Shown: positions 54,147-63,316 of the stretch, piece by piece
How positions within the stretch are numbered: position 1 is the first letter of the stretch
Layout: each line of letters starts with the position of its first letter
NCBI RefSeq assembly: GCF_000969835.1
Contig: NZ_KQ033913.1
Coordinates: forward strand, 1,379,716 to 1,443,715
Source: Parabacteroides goldsteinii DSM 19448 = WAL 12034
GTDB taxonomy: Bacteria > Bacteroidota > Bacteroidia > Bacteroidales > Tannerellaceae
Reading direction: 5' to 3'
DNA length: 64,000 nucleotides
Notes under the pieces: model-generated
The model's database searches: none
The model's input: the letters and a program-made list of their open reading frames with translations, nothing else
What the model was told of the DNA's origin: nothing
Position numbers and translations under genes: made by a program

Positions 54147-54602
54147 TTACTCTCTCAAATATTCAGCTATCGACATAAAATTACGTTCCAACAGATACAT
54201 CTGCGACGCCATAAAAGTAAAGAACTCTCCCCAATCTTGCCGACGGTGAAAGTCTAGTCCTTCCCTGGCGGTATAAATACGGGCTACTTCTTTCCCCGTA
54301 TCCCTTACAAAACAAATATCCCAGGTCAGACCTCCGGGAAAGTCCTGTTCCAGCATTTCCTTATACCAAGTCAGGCGTTCGTACATTTCAAGCCGGAGCT
54401 CTTCACTCCGGTGATTCACTTCAAGAATCACATAAGCACCGTTGCGGCTGATATCGAACTTCAATTCTACTCCTTTCACTTTGGTATCATACAAAGTCCA
54501 TATCTTTTTACGTCCCCGCAAATAAGGCTGCACTTCACAATAAGCGGCGAAACTCTCCCAAAACTCCAGTTTCAGGTTCTTTAATTCGTCTTTACTATAC
54601 AT
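54147..54602 (-). CDS. DUF4268 family protein
   Basis: 151-residue protein rich in aromatic and charged residues (LEFWESFAAYCEVQPYLRGRKKIW, DISRNGAYVILEVNHRS, TWYKEMLEQDFPGGLTWD). It matches the DUF4268 family, a possible nuclease-like fold of unknown function. Its ATG overlaps the stop of the M16 peptidase gene by 1 nt (TAATG) and it lies 5 nt before the M1 gene, so it is translated between two peptidases. Confidence 0.8.
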   Translation of the reverse strand: MYSKDELKNLKLEFWESFAAYCEVQPYLRGRKKIWTLYDTKVKGVELKFDISRNGAYVILEVNHRSEELRLEMYERLTWYKEMLEQDFPGGLTWDICFVRDTGKEVARIYTAREGLDFHRRQDWGEFFTFMASQMYLLERNFMSIAEYLRE

Positions 54603-57502
54603 TATTTATATATATCTTTCTTTCTCAATCTTATCACATTGCCATAGGTTTCCAGTTGCTTCATATCGATACGCCGGGAATTGCCTACAATGACATAAAC
54701 AACCGGTTTCAAGCGGACATTATGCCGGTAGAAACGGATAATATCTTTCATATCCATATCCGAGATACCAGACAATAAGGCTTCGCTCGGGTCGTTGTCA
54801 AAGCCATTCCTTCGAAAACCGGCAACCTTTTCCGGCACTTCCCGGAAGGAAGGAAAATCATTATTGACCTGGTTAACGATAGATTGCTTTACGGTAGAAA
54901 TCCTTTCCTCTTTCTCCGGCATTTCGTGAATCAGGGAATTCATTATCCCCAAAGCATCCAGCGTCTTGTCGCTCTGTGTGGAAAGCATAGTGACAAACTC
55001 ACCGGCCTTTCCTTCCAATTTATGAGGCGGCAATATATACCGGCCGCTCACTCGGTAAGCCAGCGAACGGAATTCCCTTATTTCCTGAAACATCAGCGAC
55101 GACATATCGCCTCCGAAATAAACGGAGAATAACCGGGCGGCATGGCGCGACCAGGCATCGTCTGTCACCTCTCCTTTTGCATAGCCGTAAACAATACTCT
55201 GCGAGGCTGTCGGCATATCCATAAAGTAAACGGTCGGCTTGTCATATTTCTTTGCATCCCGATGATAGGGAGCATTAACCGCTACGGTTATCTCCTTCAA
55301 CGGAAGGAAGGCTTCTATCTCTTCCCTGACCTGGGCGACGGGCAATGTTCCGCAATAAAGCAAATCGCATTCCGTCTGACGGACCTGGACAAATGCATCC
55401 AAAAGTTCCTTCCCCTTCAGTTTCTTGACTTCAGAGAGGGATAACTTAGTAAGAAACCGAGATTGTTCGCCATATTTCACTTTCTCGAGCAACGCATTTG
55501 CGATGTTATCACTCGATTCGAAGAAAGCCTTCTCGGTGACTTTCGCATCATTTATTACCTGACGGATTTGTTTATCATCAGCTTTTACGTGCCTGATAAA
55601 ATCGCCGGCCAGCTGAACCGTTTCCTTAAAATGTTTGTCGAAGCCGGTAATCCGCATGAAAAACTGCTTGTCGGTGGCATCGAAAGAAATCGTACTGCCC
55701 AGGACCTGCAACCGCGTACGGAATTCATGGAACGACAGAGAGTCCGTTCCCAAAAACTGAAGGTAATTAGCCAGATGCATCAGTTTGGGTTGCTCCAACG
55801 TTCCAACCTGATAAACCAGGTTAAGGGTAAATATATCCGTAACAGGATTTGCCGTTGCATATAAAGTGGCTAACGGAGTCAGACTCACCGTTTCTACATC
55901 TTTCTGAAAATCAATGAAACGCGGCTTCACTTCTTGTACCGGCAGTTGTTCCAACTGTTTTGCATATTCGGAAGAGGCTTCCGAGTTTTTGGGTACAATC
56001 GGACTGAAATCCGGTTTCGTCAAATTATCCTTCGGATATTTGCCTGTCGTCTTTGTAACGCATAAATAGTTTTCACTGAAATATTTACGGGCCACACGGA
56101 CTACGTCTTCCTTTGTCAAAGCATCGATACCGGAAACTTCCTGCAAATAATCTTCCCAGCTTTTACCTTGCGAATACAAAGACATCATAATCCGGGCACG
56201 CGAATCTATATTCTCCAGGTTTGAGGCATATTGGCGGCGTTGCTCCTGCTTCAGGCTATTGAATATCTCGTCACTGAAATCCCCTTCTTTCACCCGGTTG
56301 ATTTCTTTCCAAACCAGTTTTTCGGCTCCGCCATAAGTCTGGAACATCAGCTTAGGAATAACGGCAACGGCCAGTATCCCGGCTTCATTCATACTTTCAT
56401 TCATAGCCATCGACGCCATAATCTTCCGGTCTACCATCAGTTTATCCAGAAAACCGGTCCCGTTCGCATTGTTCAGCATATTAACCGCCACAGCCAACGC
56501 CACCTGGTCTTCATGATTGGCCGGAACGCCACGGAACCCCATTCCCATCGCTTTCACTAGAGGTACGGGGAATTTTATTTTCATTTTCTCCTTTCCTTTA
56601 AAGGGCGGAAGGGCCACAATATCGTGTTTGGGAGCTTCTCCCGGACGGATACGGGAAAAAGTTTTTTCCAGAACCGGCAATACAGCCTCTGTATCAAAAT
56701 CACCGCTTAATATCAGCCCCATGTTGGAGGCCACATAATATTCTTCAAAGAACTTCCGCATCTCTGTCAGGCGTGGGTTCTTCAGGTTCTTCGTACTGCC
56801 GATTATCGGATAAGCATACGGATGCGGGGCAAAATAACGGGCAAGCAACCGGTCCATAACAGGCCCGCCGATGAAATCGCCATACATGTTTTTCTCTTCA
56901 TAAACAGTTTCCAGTTCGCTCTGGAACAGGCGGAAGACCGGATTCAGCAGGCGTTCGCTGTTGATTTCCGCCCACTGGGACATATATTGCGGGGAAAAGG
57001 TATTGAAATAGATAGTTGCATCATAAGACGTTGCGGCATTCAAACCCGAACCGCCATATTTGGAAATCAAACGGTTGAACTCATTGGGAATTACATAGTC
57101 GGAAGAACGGATGCTTAATTCGTTTATCTCTTTCTGTATCTGGGAGCGGGCCGCTTCATCTTCCGTAGCCGCCAGTTCGTCATATTTCAGTGCGATAGAA
57201 TCCAGCAACGTTTTCTCCGCATCGTAATCGACAGTTCCGATTTTGTCGGTTCCTTTGAACATCATATGTTCAAAATAATGGGCAATTCCGGTATCCGGAC
57301 AATCCTTCGCTCCTGCCTTTACGACAACGGCACCGAATACTTTCGGCTGGCTATGGTCTTCATTCAGCCAGACTGTCAATCCGTTTTTTAGTTTATGTTC
57401 TTTTACTTCCAGCGCTTTTGTATTCTGAGCCGCAAACAGATTCGAACAACTTGCAAATAACATCATCATTAATAATGTTTTCATGGATATATTACCATAC
57501 AT
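54602..57502 (-). CDS. M16 (pitrilysin/insulinase) family zinc peptidase
   Basis: 966-residue two-lobed M16 peptidase with a signal peptide (MKTLLMMMLFASCSNLFA). The N-terminal half has the inverted zinc motif HYFEH (75-79) and the distal glutamate region ETVYEEKNMYGD; the C-terminal half is an inactive M16 module. It probably degrades peptides in the periplasm. An ATG at 57484 is an equally good start, since the signal peptide begins there and a TATCTTTG promoter element (minus strand, 57520-57527) is close. First gene of the M16-DUF4268-M1 operon. Confidence 0.93.
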   Translation of the reverse strand: MYGNISMKTLLMMMLFASCSNLFAAQNTKALEVKEHKLKNGLTVWLNEDHSQPKVFGAVVVKAGAKDCPDTGIAHYFEHMMFKGTDKIGTVDYDAEKTLLDSIALKYDELAATEDEAARSQIQKEINELSIRSSDYVIPNEFNRLISKYGGSGLNAATSYDATIYFNTFSPQYMSQWAEINSERLLNPVFRLFQSELETVYEEKNMYGDFIGGPVMDRLLARYFAPHPYAYPIIGSTKNLKNPRLTEMRKFFEEYYVASNMGLILSGDFDTEAVLPVLEKTFSRIRPGEAPKHDIVALPPFKGKEKMKIKFPVPLVKAMGMGFRGVPANHEDQVALAVAVNMLNNANGTGFLDKLMVDRKIMASMAMNESMNEAGILAVAVIPKLMFQTYGGAEKLVWKEINRVKEGDFSDEIFNSLKQEQRRQYASNLENIDSRARIMMSLYSQGKSWEDYLQEVSGIDALTKEDVVRVARKYFSENYLCVTKTTGKYPKDNLTKPDFSPIVPKNSEASSEYAKQLEQLPVQEVKPRFIDFQKDVETVSLTPLATLYATANPVTDIFTLNLVYQVGTLEQPKLMHLANYLQFLGTDSLSFHEFRTRLQVLGSTISFDATDKQFFMRITGFDKHFKETVQLAGDFIRHVKADDKQIRQVINDAKVTEKAFFESSDNIANALLEKVKYGEQSRFLTKLSLSEVKKLKGKELLDAFVQVRQTECDLLYCGTLPVAQVREEIEAFLPLKEITVAVNAPYHRDAKKYDKPTVYFMDMPTASQSIVYGYAKGEVTDDAWSRHAARLFSVYFGGDMSSLMFQEIREFRSLAYRVSGRYILPPHKLEGKAGEFVTMLSTQSDKTLDALGIMNSLIHEMPEKEERISTVKQSIVNQVNNDFPSFREVPEKVAGFRRNGFDNDPSEALLSGISDMDMKDIIRFYRHNVRLKPVVYVIVGNSRRIDMKQLETYGNVIRLRKKDIYK

Positions 57503-57624
57503 CTTTGTATTATGGTCTACAAAGATACCGGATTCCTTTTTGTTATCAGGGGTTGATTAGACTTTTTTATTATTTAAACCAAATGCAGTTGTAAATGTTA
57601 TCATTATAAAAGAGAGATAACAAC

Positions 57625-58794
57625 ATGGTAAATTTAGGTAGCTGGATGAACAAAATCCTCGTCGGCTGGGGCGTGGATGCGAAAATCGCAAATACATTCG
57701 ATGAAATGATTATTGCCGTACTACTGATCGCGGTAGCTGTAGGAGTCGATTACTTATGTCAGTACATTTTTGTCGGCAGTGTACGGAAGTTATCGGAGAA
57801 AAGTCATTATTTCTGGGATACTTTGTTGATTAAGAGGAGAGTTATACATAATCTGGTGCATGCCATTCCCGGAATTTTGGTCTATACTTTATTGCCGATG
57901 GCTTTTATCCGGGGAAAAGAATTGTTGTTGATTTCGCAAAAAGTTTGCGCCGTTTATATTGTATTTGTTCTGTTGCTGGCCATCAACGGATTTATCCTGG
58001 TGGCAATGGATATATATAATCACAGGGAGGTCAGTAAGAACCGTTCGATAAAAGGATTCGTGCAGGTACTTCAGGTGCTGGCTTTCTTCATTGGAGGGAT
58101 TGTGATTATTGCCATTCTTGTCAACAAATCACCAGCCACATTGTTTGCCGGACTGGGCGCTTCGGCCGCCATCCTGATGTTGGTATTCAAAGATACGATA
58201 CTCGGATTCGTTGCGGGCATACAGTTATCAGCCAATGATATGTTACGCCCGGGCGACTGGATTACAGTCCCGGGGTCCAACGCAAACGGGATTGTACAGG
58301 AAATCACTTTGAACACCGTTAAAATACAGAACTTCGACAATACAATCTCCACTATCCCACCCTATACACTGGTCAACAACTCTTTCCAGAACTGGCGGGG
58401 AATGGTTGAATCGGGCGGGCGGCGTGTCATGAAATCCATCTTTCTCGACCTGAACACAATCAAATTCTGTACACCTGAAATGCTGGATAACATGCGGAAA
58501 GAGATTCCCCTGCTGGCCGACTATAAGCCGGACGAAGGTGTGACACCGACTAACTCGCAGATGTTTCGTGTCTATGTAGAGCGTTACCTGACCAGTCTGC
58601 CGGTTGTAAACACCGACCTCGACCTGATCATCAGCCAGTTGCAATCGACAGAATACGGTGTGCCTATCCAGATCTATTTCTTTTCCCGCAATAAAGTATG
58701 GAAAGAATACGAACGCATCCAGTCGGATATATTCGATCATTTCTTTGCGATGATCCCTCTGTTTGAACTAAAAGTGTATCAATACTCTGATTAA
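57625..58794 (+). CDS. MscS-type mechanosensitive channel 1
   Basis: 389-residue MscS-family channel. About five membrane segments including the pore helix FAGLGASAAILMLVFKDTILGFVAGIQL, followed by the MscS beta domain (DMLRPGDWITVPGSNANGIVQEITLNTVKIQNFDNTISTIP) and a C-terminal alpha/beta domain. It opens under membrane tension on osmotic downshock. Tandem paralogue of the next gene. Confidence 0.92.
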   Translation: MVNLGSWMNKILVGWGVDAKIANTFDEMIIAVLLIAVAVGVDYLCQYIFVGSVRKLSEKSHYFWDTLLIKRRVIHNLVHAIPGILVYTLLPMAFIRGKELLLISQKVCAVYIVFVLLLAINGFILVAMDIYNHREVSKNRSIKGFVQVLQVLAFFIGGIVIIAILVNKSPATLFAGLGASAAILMLVFKDTILGFVAGIQLSANDMLRPGDWITVPGSNANGIVQEITLNTVKIQNFDNTISTIPPYTLVNNSFQNWRGMVESGGRRVMKSIFLDLNTIKFCTPEMLDNMRKEIPLLADYKPDEGVTPTNSQMFRVYVERYLTSLPVVNTDLDLIISQLQSTEYGVPIQIYFFSRNKVWKEYERIQSDIFDHFFAMIPLFELKVYQYSD

Positions 58795-58801
58795 TGTAAA
58801 C

Positions 58802-58832
58802 TTGGGCAGCAATGATTTTTTCCCTACATTTG
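58802..58832 (+). promoter_or_regulatory. Promoter of the second MscS gene
   Basis: TTG (58802-58804), 20 nt, TACATTTG (58825-58832) matches the Bacteroidetes consensus, so the second channel gene has its own promoter. Confidence 0.65.
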
Positions 58833-58857
58833 TGTTCACAACTTTAAATACAAATAT

Positions 58858-60141
58858 ATGAGTGAATTACAACAATGGATTAACAGTTACCTGATTAAAT
58901 GGGGATTAGTACACGACTCTGCAAATATTTGGGACAACCTGGTCGTATTGCTGCTTCTAATAGTGATAACTGTCGGTATCGATTACACTTGCCGCTATAT
59001 CTTCCTCGAATTATTTAAGCGTTTTGCTCAAAAAACCAAAAACCAGTGGGACGACCTGATCGTAGAACGGAAGATCATCAATAAGCTGATGCACCTGATC
59101 CCCGCGATCCTGGTTTATATCATGCTTCCGCTGGCACTACCCAAAGAGGAAATGCCTACTTTGCTCGGTGTCCTTCAGATGGTATGCAGTGTTTACATTG
59201 TGGCCGTTGTACTACGATTCATCAACGCTTCACTGAACTTATTATTAGAGATATACAACCGGAAAGAATCGATGAAGAACAAACCGTTGAAAGGGTTTGT
59301 ACAAATCATTCAGGTAATTGTGTTCTTTGTCGGTGGAATAATCATTATCAGTATCCTGATCGGTAAATCGCCCGCTACGTTATTTGCCGGACTGGGTGCT
59401 TCGGCTGCCATCCTAATGCTGGTGTTCAAGGATACGATACTTGGCTTTGTGGCCGGTATTCAGCTATCAGCCAATGATATGCTACGTCCGGGCGACTGGA
59501 TAACAATGTCAAAATACGGGGCTGACGGAACAGTGATTGAAGTGACGCTGAATGCTATTAAAGTTCGCAATTTCGACAACACAATTACCACCATACCGCC
59601 TTATGCACTGGTCAGCGATTCTTTCCAGAACTGGCGGGGGATGAAAGAATCGGGAGGGCGCCGTGTGAAGCGTTCCATCAATATCGACATGAACAGCGTA
59701 CATTTCTGTACACCGGAAATGTTGGCTAAATTCCGTAAAATATCATTACTCACCGATTATATCGATACGAAGCAGGAAGAGTTGGAGGCCTATAATAAAG
59801 AACACAGCATCGACGCTTCTATTTGGGTAAACGGACGACGCCAGACAAATATAGGTGTCTTCCGCGCTTATCTGGTGAATTATCTGAAAAGCAATCCCAA
59901 TGTAAGCCAGAACATGACCTGCATGGTTCGCCAACTGCAACCGACAGAACAGGGTATTCCCATGGAGCTATACTTCTTCGCATCCACCACAGACTGGATT
60001 CCATATGAAGACATCCAGGCCGATGTGTTCGACCATATCCTGGCTGTCATTCCGGAATTCGGTTTACAGGTGTTCCAGGGCGTATCAGGTTCAGACTTAC
60101 GTCATTTGAGGATAGAATCAACAAATTTAAAAGATATTTGA
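58858..60141 (+). CDS. MscS-type mechanosensitive channel 2
   Basis: 427-residue paralogue of the preceding channel, nearly identical through the pore helix and GLGASAAILMLVFKDTILGF core but with an extra charged insert (about 300-325: DTKQEELEAYNKEHSIDASIWVNG) in the C-terminal domain. The pair arose by tandem duplication. Its stop codon lies in a short hairpin (60136-60158) shared with the convergent TonB_C gene. Confidence 0.92.
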   Translation: MSELQQWINSYLIKWGLVHDSANIWDNLVVLLLLIVITVGIDYTCRYIFLELFKRFAQKTKNQWDDLIVERKIINKLMHLIPAILVYIMLPLALPKEEMPTLLGVLQMVCSVYIVAVVLRFINASLNLLLEIYNRKESMKNKPLKGFVQIIQVIVFFVGGIIIISILIGKSPATLFAGLGASAAILMLVFKDTILGFVAGIQLSANDMLRPGDWITMSKYGADGTVIEVTLNAIKVRNFDNTITTIPPYALVSDSFQNWRGMKESGGRRVKRSINIDMNSVHFCTPEMLAKFRKISLLTDYIDTKQEELEAYNKEHSIDASIWVNGRRQTNIGVFRAYLVNYLKSNPNVSQNMTCMVRQLQPTEQGIPMELYFFASTTDWIPYEDIQADVFDHILAVIPEFGLQVFQGVSGSDLRHLRIESTNLKDI

Positions 60142-60148
60142 TCCAGAC

Positions 60149-61765
60149 TCAATCAAATTCGACAAAATTCTTTTGTATCACCTCATAATAAGCAAACGGA
60201 GGTTTAACATATTCTTCCAGGACCTCCGTTGCTACTAACTGTTCGGTTTCATAATCGACTTTCCAGCCATGGTTATGCTGGGTAGTGAGCCGGACAGGGT
60301 CAAAATCCTTATCATCCTCTTTGGTGAAGAACATAGCATGTTCGCCTGCGACCGGTTTGCATTGTTCCGGCAAAGTCAGCCATGCCCTAGTTTGTGCTTT
60401 ATGTTCACTTTCGTCAAAATATATCAGATGGTCAAGCAATTCCAAGAAAATATCCCAGCTTATGTCATACGGAAAAGTGAGGGCAAATACCTGGGTACTC
60501 ATCGTATGCATCCGGATAATAGCTTCGTAACTGCGGGCATTATATATTTCCGTAAACGTACGCAACATTAAAGCCATTTGTGTTTCATCAACTCCTGCAA
60601 CAATCACCATTTTGTCGTTACTGACGGAAACATTCGGACGCAAAGCCGGATCAGGACGCCTGTCTTTTTTAAAGAATTTGTTTCGCAAATAGAAAATCAA
60701 TATGACTGCCAATGCGAAAAAGAACAGATAAGTCTTAACCGGCAATTTCTTACCCGGTTTCTTCGCCACTTGGATTGTCTTCAGCATGTCGTCATCAAGC
60801 CTGAATGTGATGGGGATTACCTTTTCATCTGCGATATTCTCTCCGTTACGGGTAGCGGGTATCCATTTTCCGCTTGTCAGGGCAACCAGGCGAATCGCTT
60901 CATCATTCAGCAACGGCTCCGAACCTAAAAAGACATGCGGTTCGGTAACCGAGCCATCCGGCTCTACCGTGCAGGAAACAAGGATCGTCCCACTCACCTC
61001 CTCTTCGGCGGCCTTCTCGGGATATTGCATATTCTGCCGGATAAACCAGAACTGTGCTGCCGAACCACCTGTGTATTCCGGGAAAGTACGGTCAGAACCT
61101 TCAGAACGAAGGATAGGACTATAAACCCCTTCACTGCTGCGCAACAAATACGTCAACATATACTGATTGTCCTCCATCCGGCTGAAACTCATGGAACGAT
61201 ATCCAAACGATGGCAAGTTATTGATATTTTTTCCCTCATTATCAGGAGGCAACATCACAACCTCCATCAATCCGACTTTTATCCTGGAAAACCGCAAATC
61301 GTTCAAAACATGGAGATACAAAGACTGGCGAACCATTTCTTCTCCTAAAGCATCTTTCTCCCTGATACTCTCGAAACGATACTTCCCCGCAATAGGGACG
61401 TTGCTCTTGTAATCATCTATAAAAGAATAGATAAGGCTGATTCGGGCACCACCCAGCAAAGGAATCGGCTCGCTTACAAGTCCCTGGCTTTTGGGATTAT
61501 CAGGCGTAAAGGCTGTAAATTCACCCTCATTCGTACCGAAACGGGTAAATGATTTTGCCGGAAAAACAGCTTCCAGGCGGAACAGGGAAATATCTTTATC
61601 GGTAATCTTCGGTTCCTCAATAATCAAGCTATCCAGAAAAGGTTTCACTTCCTGCTTTATACGCAGTTCATCTGCTGTCAGATTATTATTCAGTTGTGCT
61701 TTCGCGTCCATGTTCCCCAGCAGGAAAACAGACAAAAGTAAAAATTGTAACAGGCTAACTTTCAT
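60149..61765 (-). CDS. TonB C-terminal-domain membrane protein of unusual layout
   Basis: 538 residues: signal peptide (MKVSLLQFLLLSVFLLGNMDAKA), an approximately 200-residue periplasmic domain, a TonB_C domain in the middle (about 245-325, QNMQYPEKAAEEEVSGTILVSCTVEPDGSV, WIPATRNGENI), one membrane helix (about 343-360), then about 170 cytoplasmic residues. A normal TonB has its helix first and TonB_C last. The cytoplasmic part has no motif I recognise. It may be a signalling or scaffolding protein. It follows the MBOAT gene by 21 nt. Confidence 0.78.
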   Translation of the reverse strand: MKVSLLQFLLLSVFLLGNMDAKAQLNNNLTADELRIKQEVKPFLDSLIIEEPKITDKDISLFRLEAVFPAKSFTRFGTNEGEFTAFTPDNPKSQGLVSEPIPLLGGARISLIYSFIDDYKSNVPIAGKYRFESIREKDALGEEMVRQSLYLHVLNDLRFSRIKVGLMEVVMLPPDNEGKNINNLPSFGYRSMSFSRMEDNQYMLTYLLRSSEGVYSPILRSEGSDRTFPEYTGGSAAQFWFIRQNMQYPEKAAEEEVSGTILVSCTVEPDGSVTEPHVFLGSEPLLNDEAIRLVALTSGKWIPATRNGENIADEKVIPITFRLDDDMLKTIQVAKKPGKKLPVKTYLFFFALAVILIFYLRNKFFKKDRRPDPALRPNVSVSNDKMVIVAGVDETQMALMLRTFTEIYNARSYEAIIRMHTMSTQVFALTFPYDISWDIFLELLDHLIYFDESEHKAQTRAWLTLPEQCKPVAGEHAMFFTKEDDKDFDPVRLTTQHNHGWKVDYETEQLVATEVLEEYVKPPFAYYEVIQKNFVEFD

Positions 61766-61786
61766 ACCACATACATTTACTTTACA

Positions 61787-63316
61787 TCAGAACTGGAAAT
61801 AAATAAACGGCTGCACACCGGCACTCTTGAACTGCACTACAACAAAAATCATAACCGCCAGAATAACAGCCTGCACCAACAAAGGAGAACGGGTTACGAC
61901 TCCCTGCACCGCATTCTCTGCCGACTTAGGCATGAAGTGAAGCACATAACCAATCACCATCAGGATAAAAACACCTTTATAACCCGCTACAAATTGTGTA
62001 AATACTTCCGGATGGAAGTTTGTAAAGATTTGCGAAAGCATCTCCTTCACCGTTTGTATCGAATCGGCACGGAAGAATATCCATCCGAAACAAACCAAAT
62101 GAAACGTAATCAATATGCCCAAAACCCTGCGCCAGGGCTTCATTTCAGACCCTAGTTGCTTGAAACTGCTGAACCGGCTCATTATAAACTTATGAATCGC
62201 CAGCGCCACTCCATGAATGGCTCCCCAAATGATAAAACTCATCGAAGCACCATGCCAGAGACCACCCAGCAACATTGTAATCAGCAGGTTTATATACGTA
62301 CGGATTTTCCCTTTCCGGTTCCCACCCAACGAAATATACAGATAATCTTTCAGCCATGAAGACAGAGATATATGCCAGCGCCGCCAGAATTCGGTAATGG
62401 TCGCCGACTGGTAAGGTGAATCGAAGTTTACATTAAACCGGAAACCTAAAAGCAAAGCAATACCAATCGCCATATCCGAATAACCGGAAAAGTCGCAATA
62501 AATCTGCAAAGCATAACCATAAACGCCCAGCAGATTTTCCACACCGGTATAAAGCAAAGGCGCATCAAAAATACGGTCTACAAAGTTCAGGCTGATATAA
62601 TCGGAAATCACCGTTTTCTTAAACAAACCACAGAGTACCAGAAACAATCCTTCGCCAAATTCGGAACGGGTGACGGTCGGTTCCTTATAGATTTGCGGAA
62701 TAAAGTCACGGGCACGGACGATAGGCCCTGCCACTAACTGCGGAAAGAACGATACATAAAACACATAATCTATCCAGCGTGTCAGCGGCGTAATCTTCCC
62801 CCGGTATACATCAATGACATAACTGATTGTCTGGAACGTGAAAAAAGAAATACCGACCGGCAGAAATATATCCATCGGCTGATACGTAACGCTTTGCATG
62901 GCCATATTTCCAAACTGGTAACCAAACATCCTTGTTACCGAAGCAATCATATCCAACAGGAAATTGAAATACTTAAAATATCCCAGCATCCCGAGGTTTA
63001 TACATAAACTAAGAACAACCCACAGTTTACGCTTCCATTGGGTTGTAGTATGGAATATTCCCTGCGCAATACAAAAATCTGACGTGGCAGTAAATAACAG
63101 CAGGAAAAACCAGAATCCGCTACTCTTATAATAAAAATAGATAGAAAACAGCGTTACATATATAATACGGGCCAGCAAATGTTTCCTGAGTGACATATAA
63201 ATAATCAGGAATCCTATAAACAGGAAAAAGAACAACCCGCTACTGAACAGTATCGGCGACAGGTGTTGATAGGTGAGCACCTCTCCCAGCTTGGATAAAT
63301 CTATATTATCGAACAT
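61787..63316 (-). CDS. MBOAT family O-acyltransferase (AlgI/DltB-like)
   Basis: 509-residue polytopic membrane acyltransferase with about eleven segments. It has the AlgI/DltB hallmarks PVGISFFTFQTISYVIDVYRG, FCDFSGYSDMAIG, FWRRWHISLSSWL and the active-site histidine region GGLWHGASMSFIIWG. These enzymes O-acetylate exported polysaccharides or D-alanylate teichoic acids; in a Gram-negative gut bacterium exopolysaccharide acetylation is most likely. It overlaps the SGNH gene by 11 bp, its expected partner. Confidence 0.93.
   Translation of the reverse strand: MFDNIDLSKLGEVLTYQHLSPILFSSGLFFFLFIGFLIIYMSLRKHLLARIIYVTLFSIYFYYKSSGFWFFLLLFTATSDFCIAQGIFHTTTQWKRKLWVVLSLCINLGMLGYFKYFNFLLDMIASVTRMFGYQFGNMAMQSVTYQPMDIFLPVGISFFTFQTISYVIDVYRGKITPLTRWIDYVFYVSFFPQLVAGPIVRARDFIPQIYKEPTVTRSEFGEGLFLVLCGLFKKTVISDYISLNFVDRIFDAPLLYTGVENLLGVYGYALQIYCDFSGYSDMAIGIALLLGFRFNVNFDSPYQSATITEFWRRWHISLSSWLKDYLYISLGGNRKGKIRTYINLLITMLLGGLWHGASMSFIIWGAIHGVALAIHKFIMSRFSSFKQLGSEMKPWRRVLGILITFHLVCFGWIFFRADSIQTVKEMLSQIFTNFHPEVFTQFVAGYKGVFILMVIGYVLHFMPKSAENAVQGVVTRSPLLVQAVILAVMIFVVVQFKSAGVQPFIYFQF

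Noticed and set aside
54884..55864. Long plus-strand open frames opposite the M16 peptidase
   Set aside because: They lie antisense to a well-supported gene, have no family resemblance and show shadow-type composition. The same holds for frames antisense to nqr, susC, tex and his genes.
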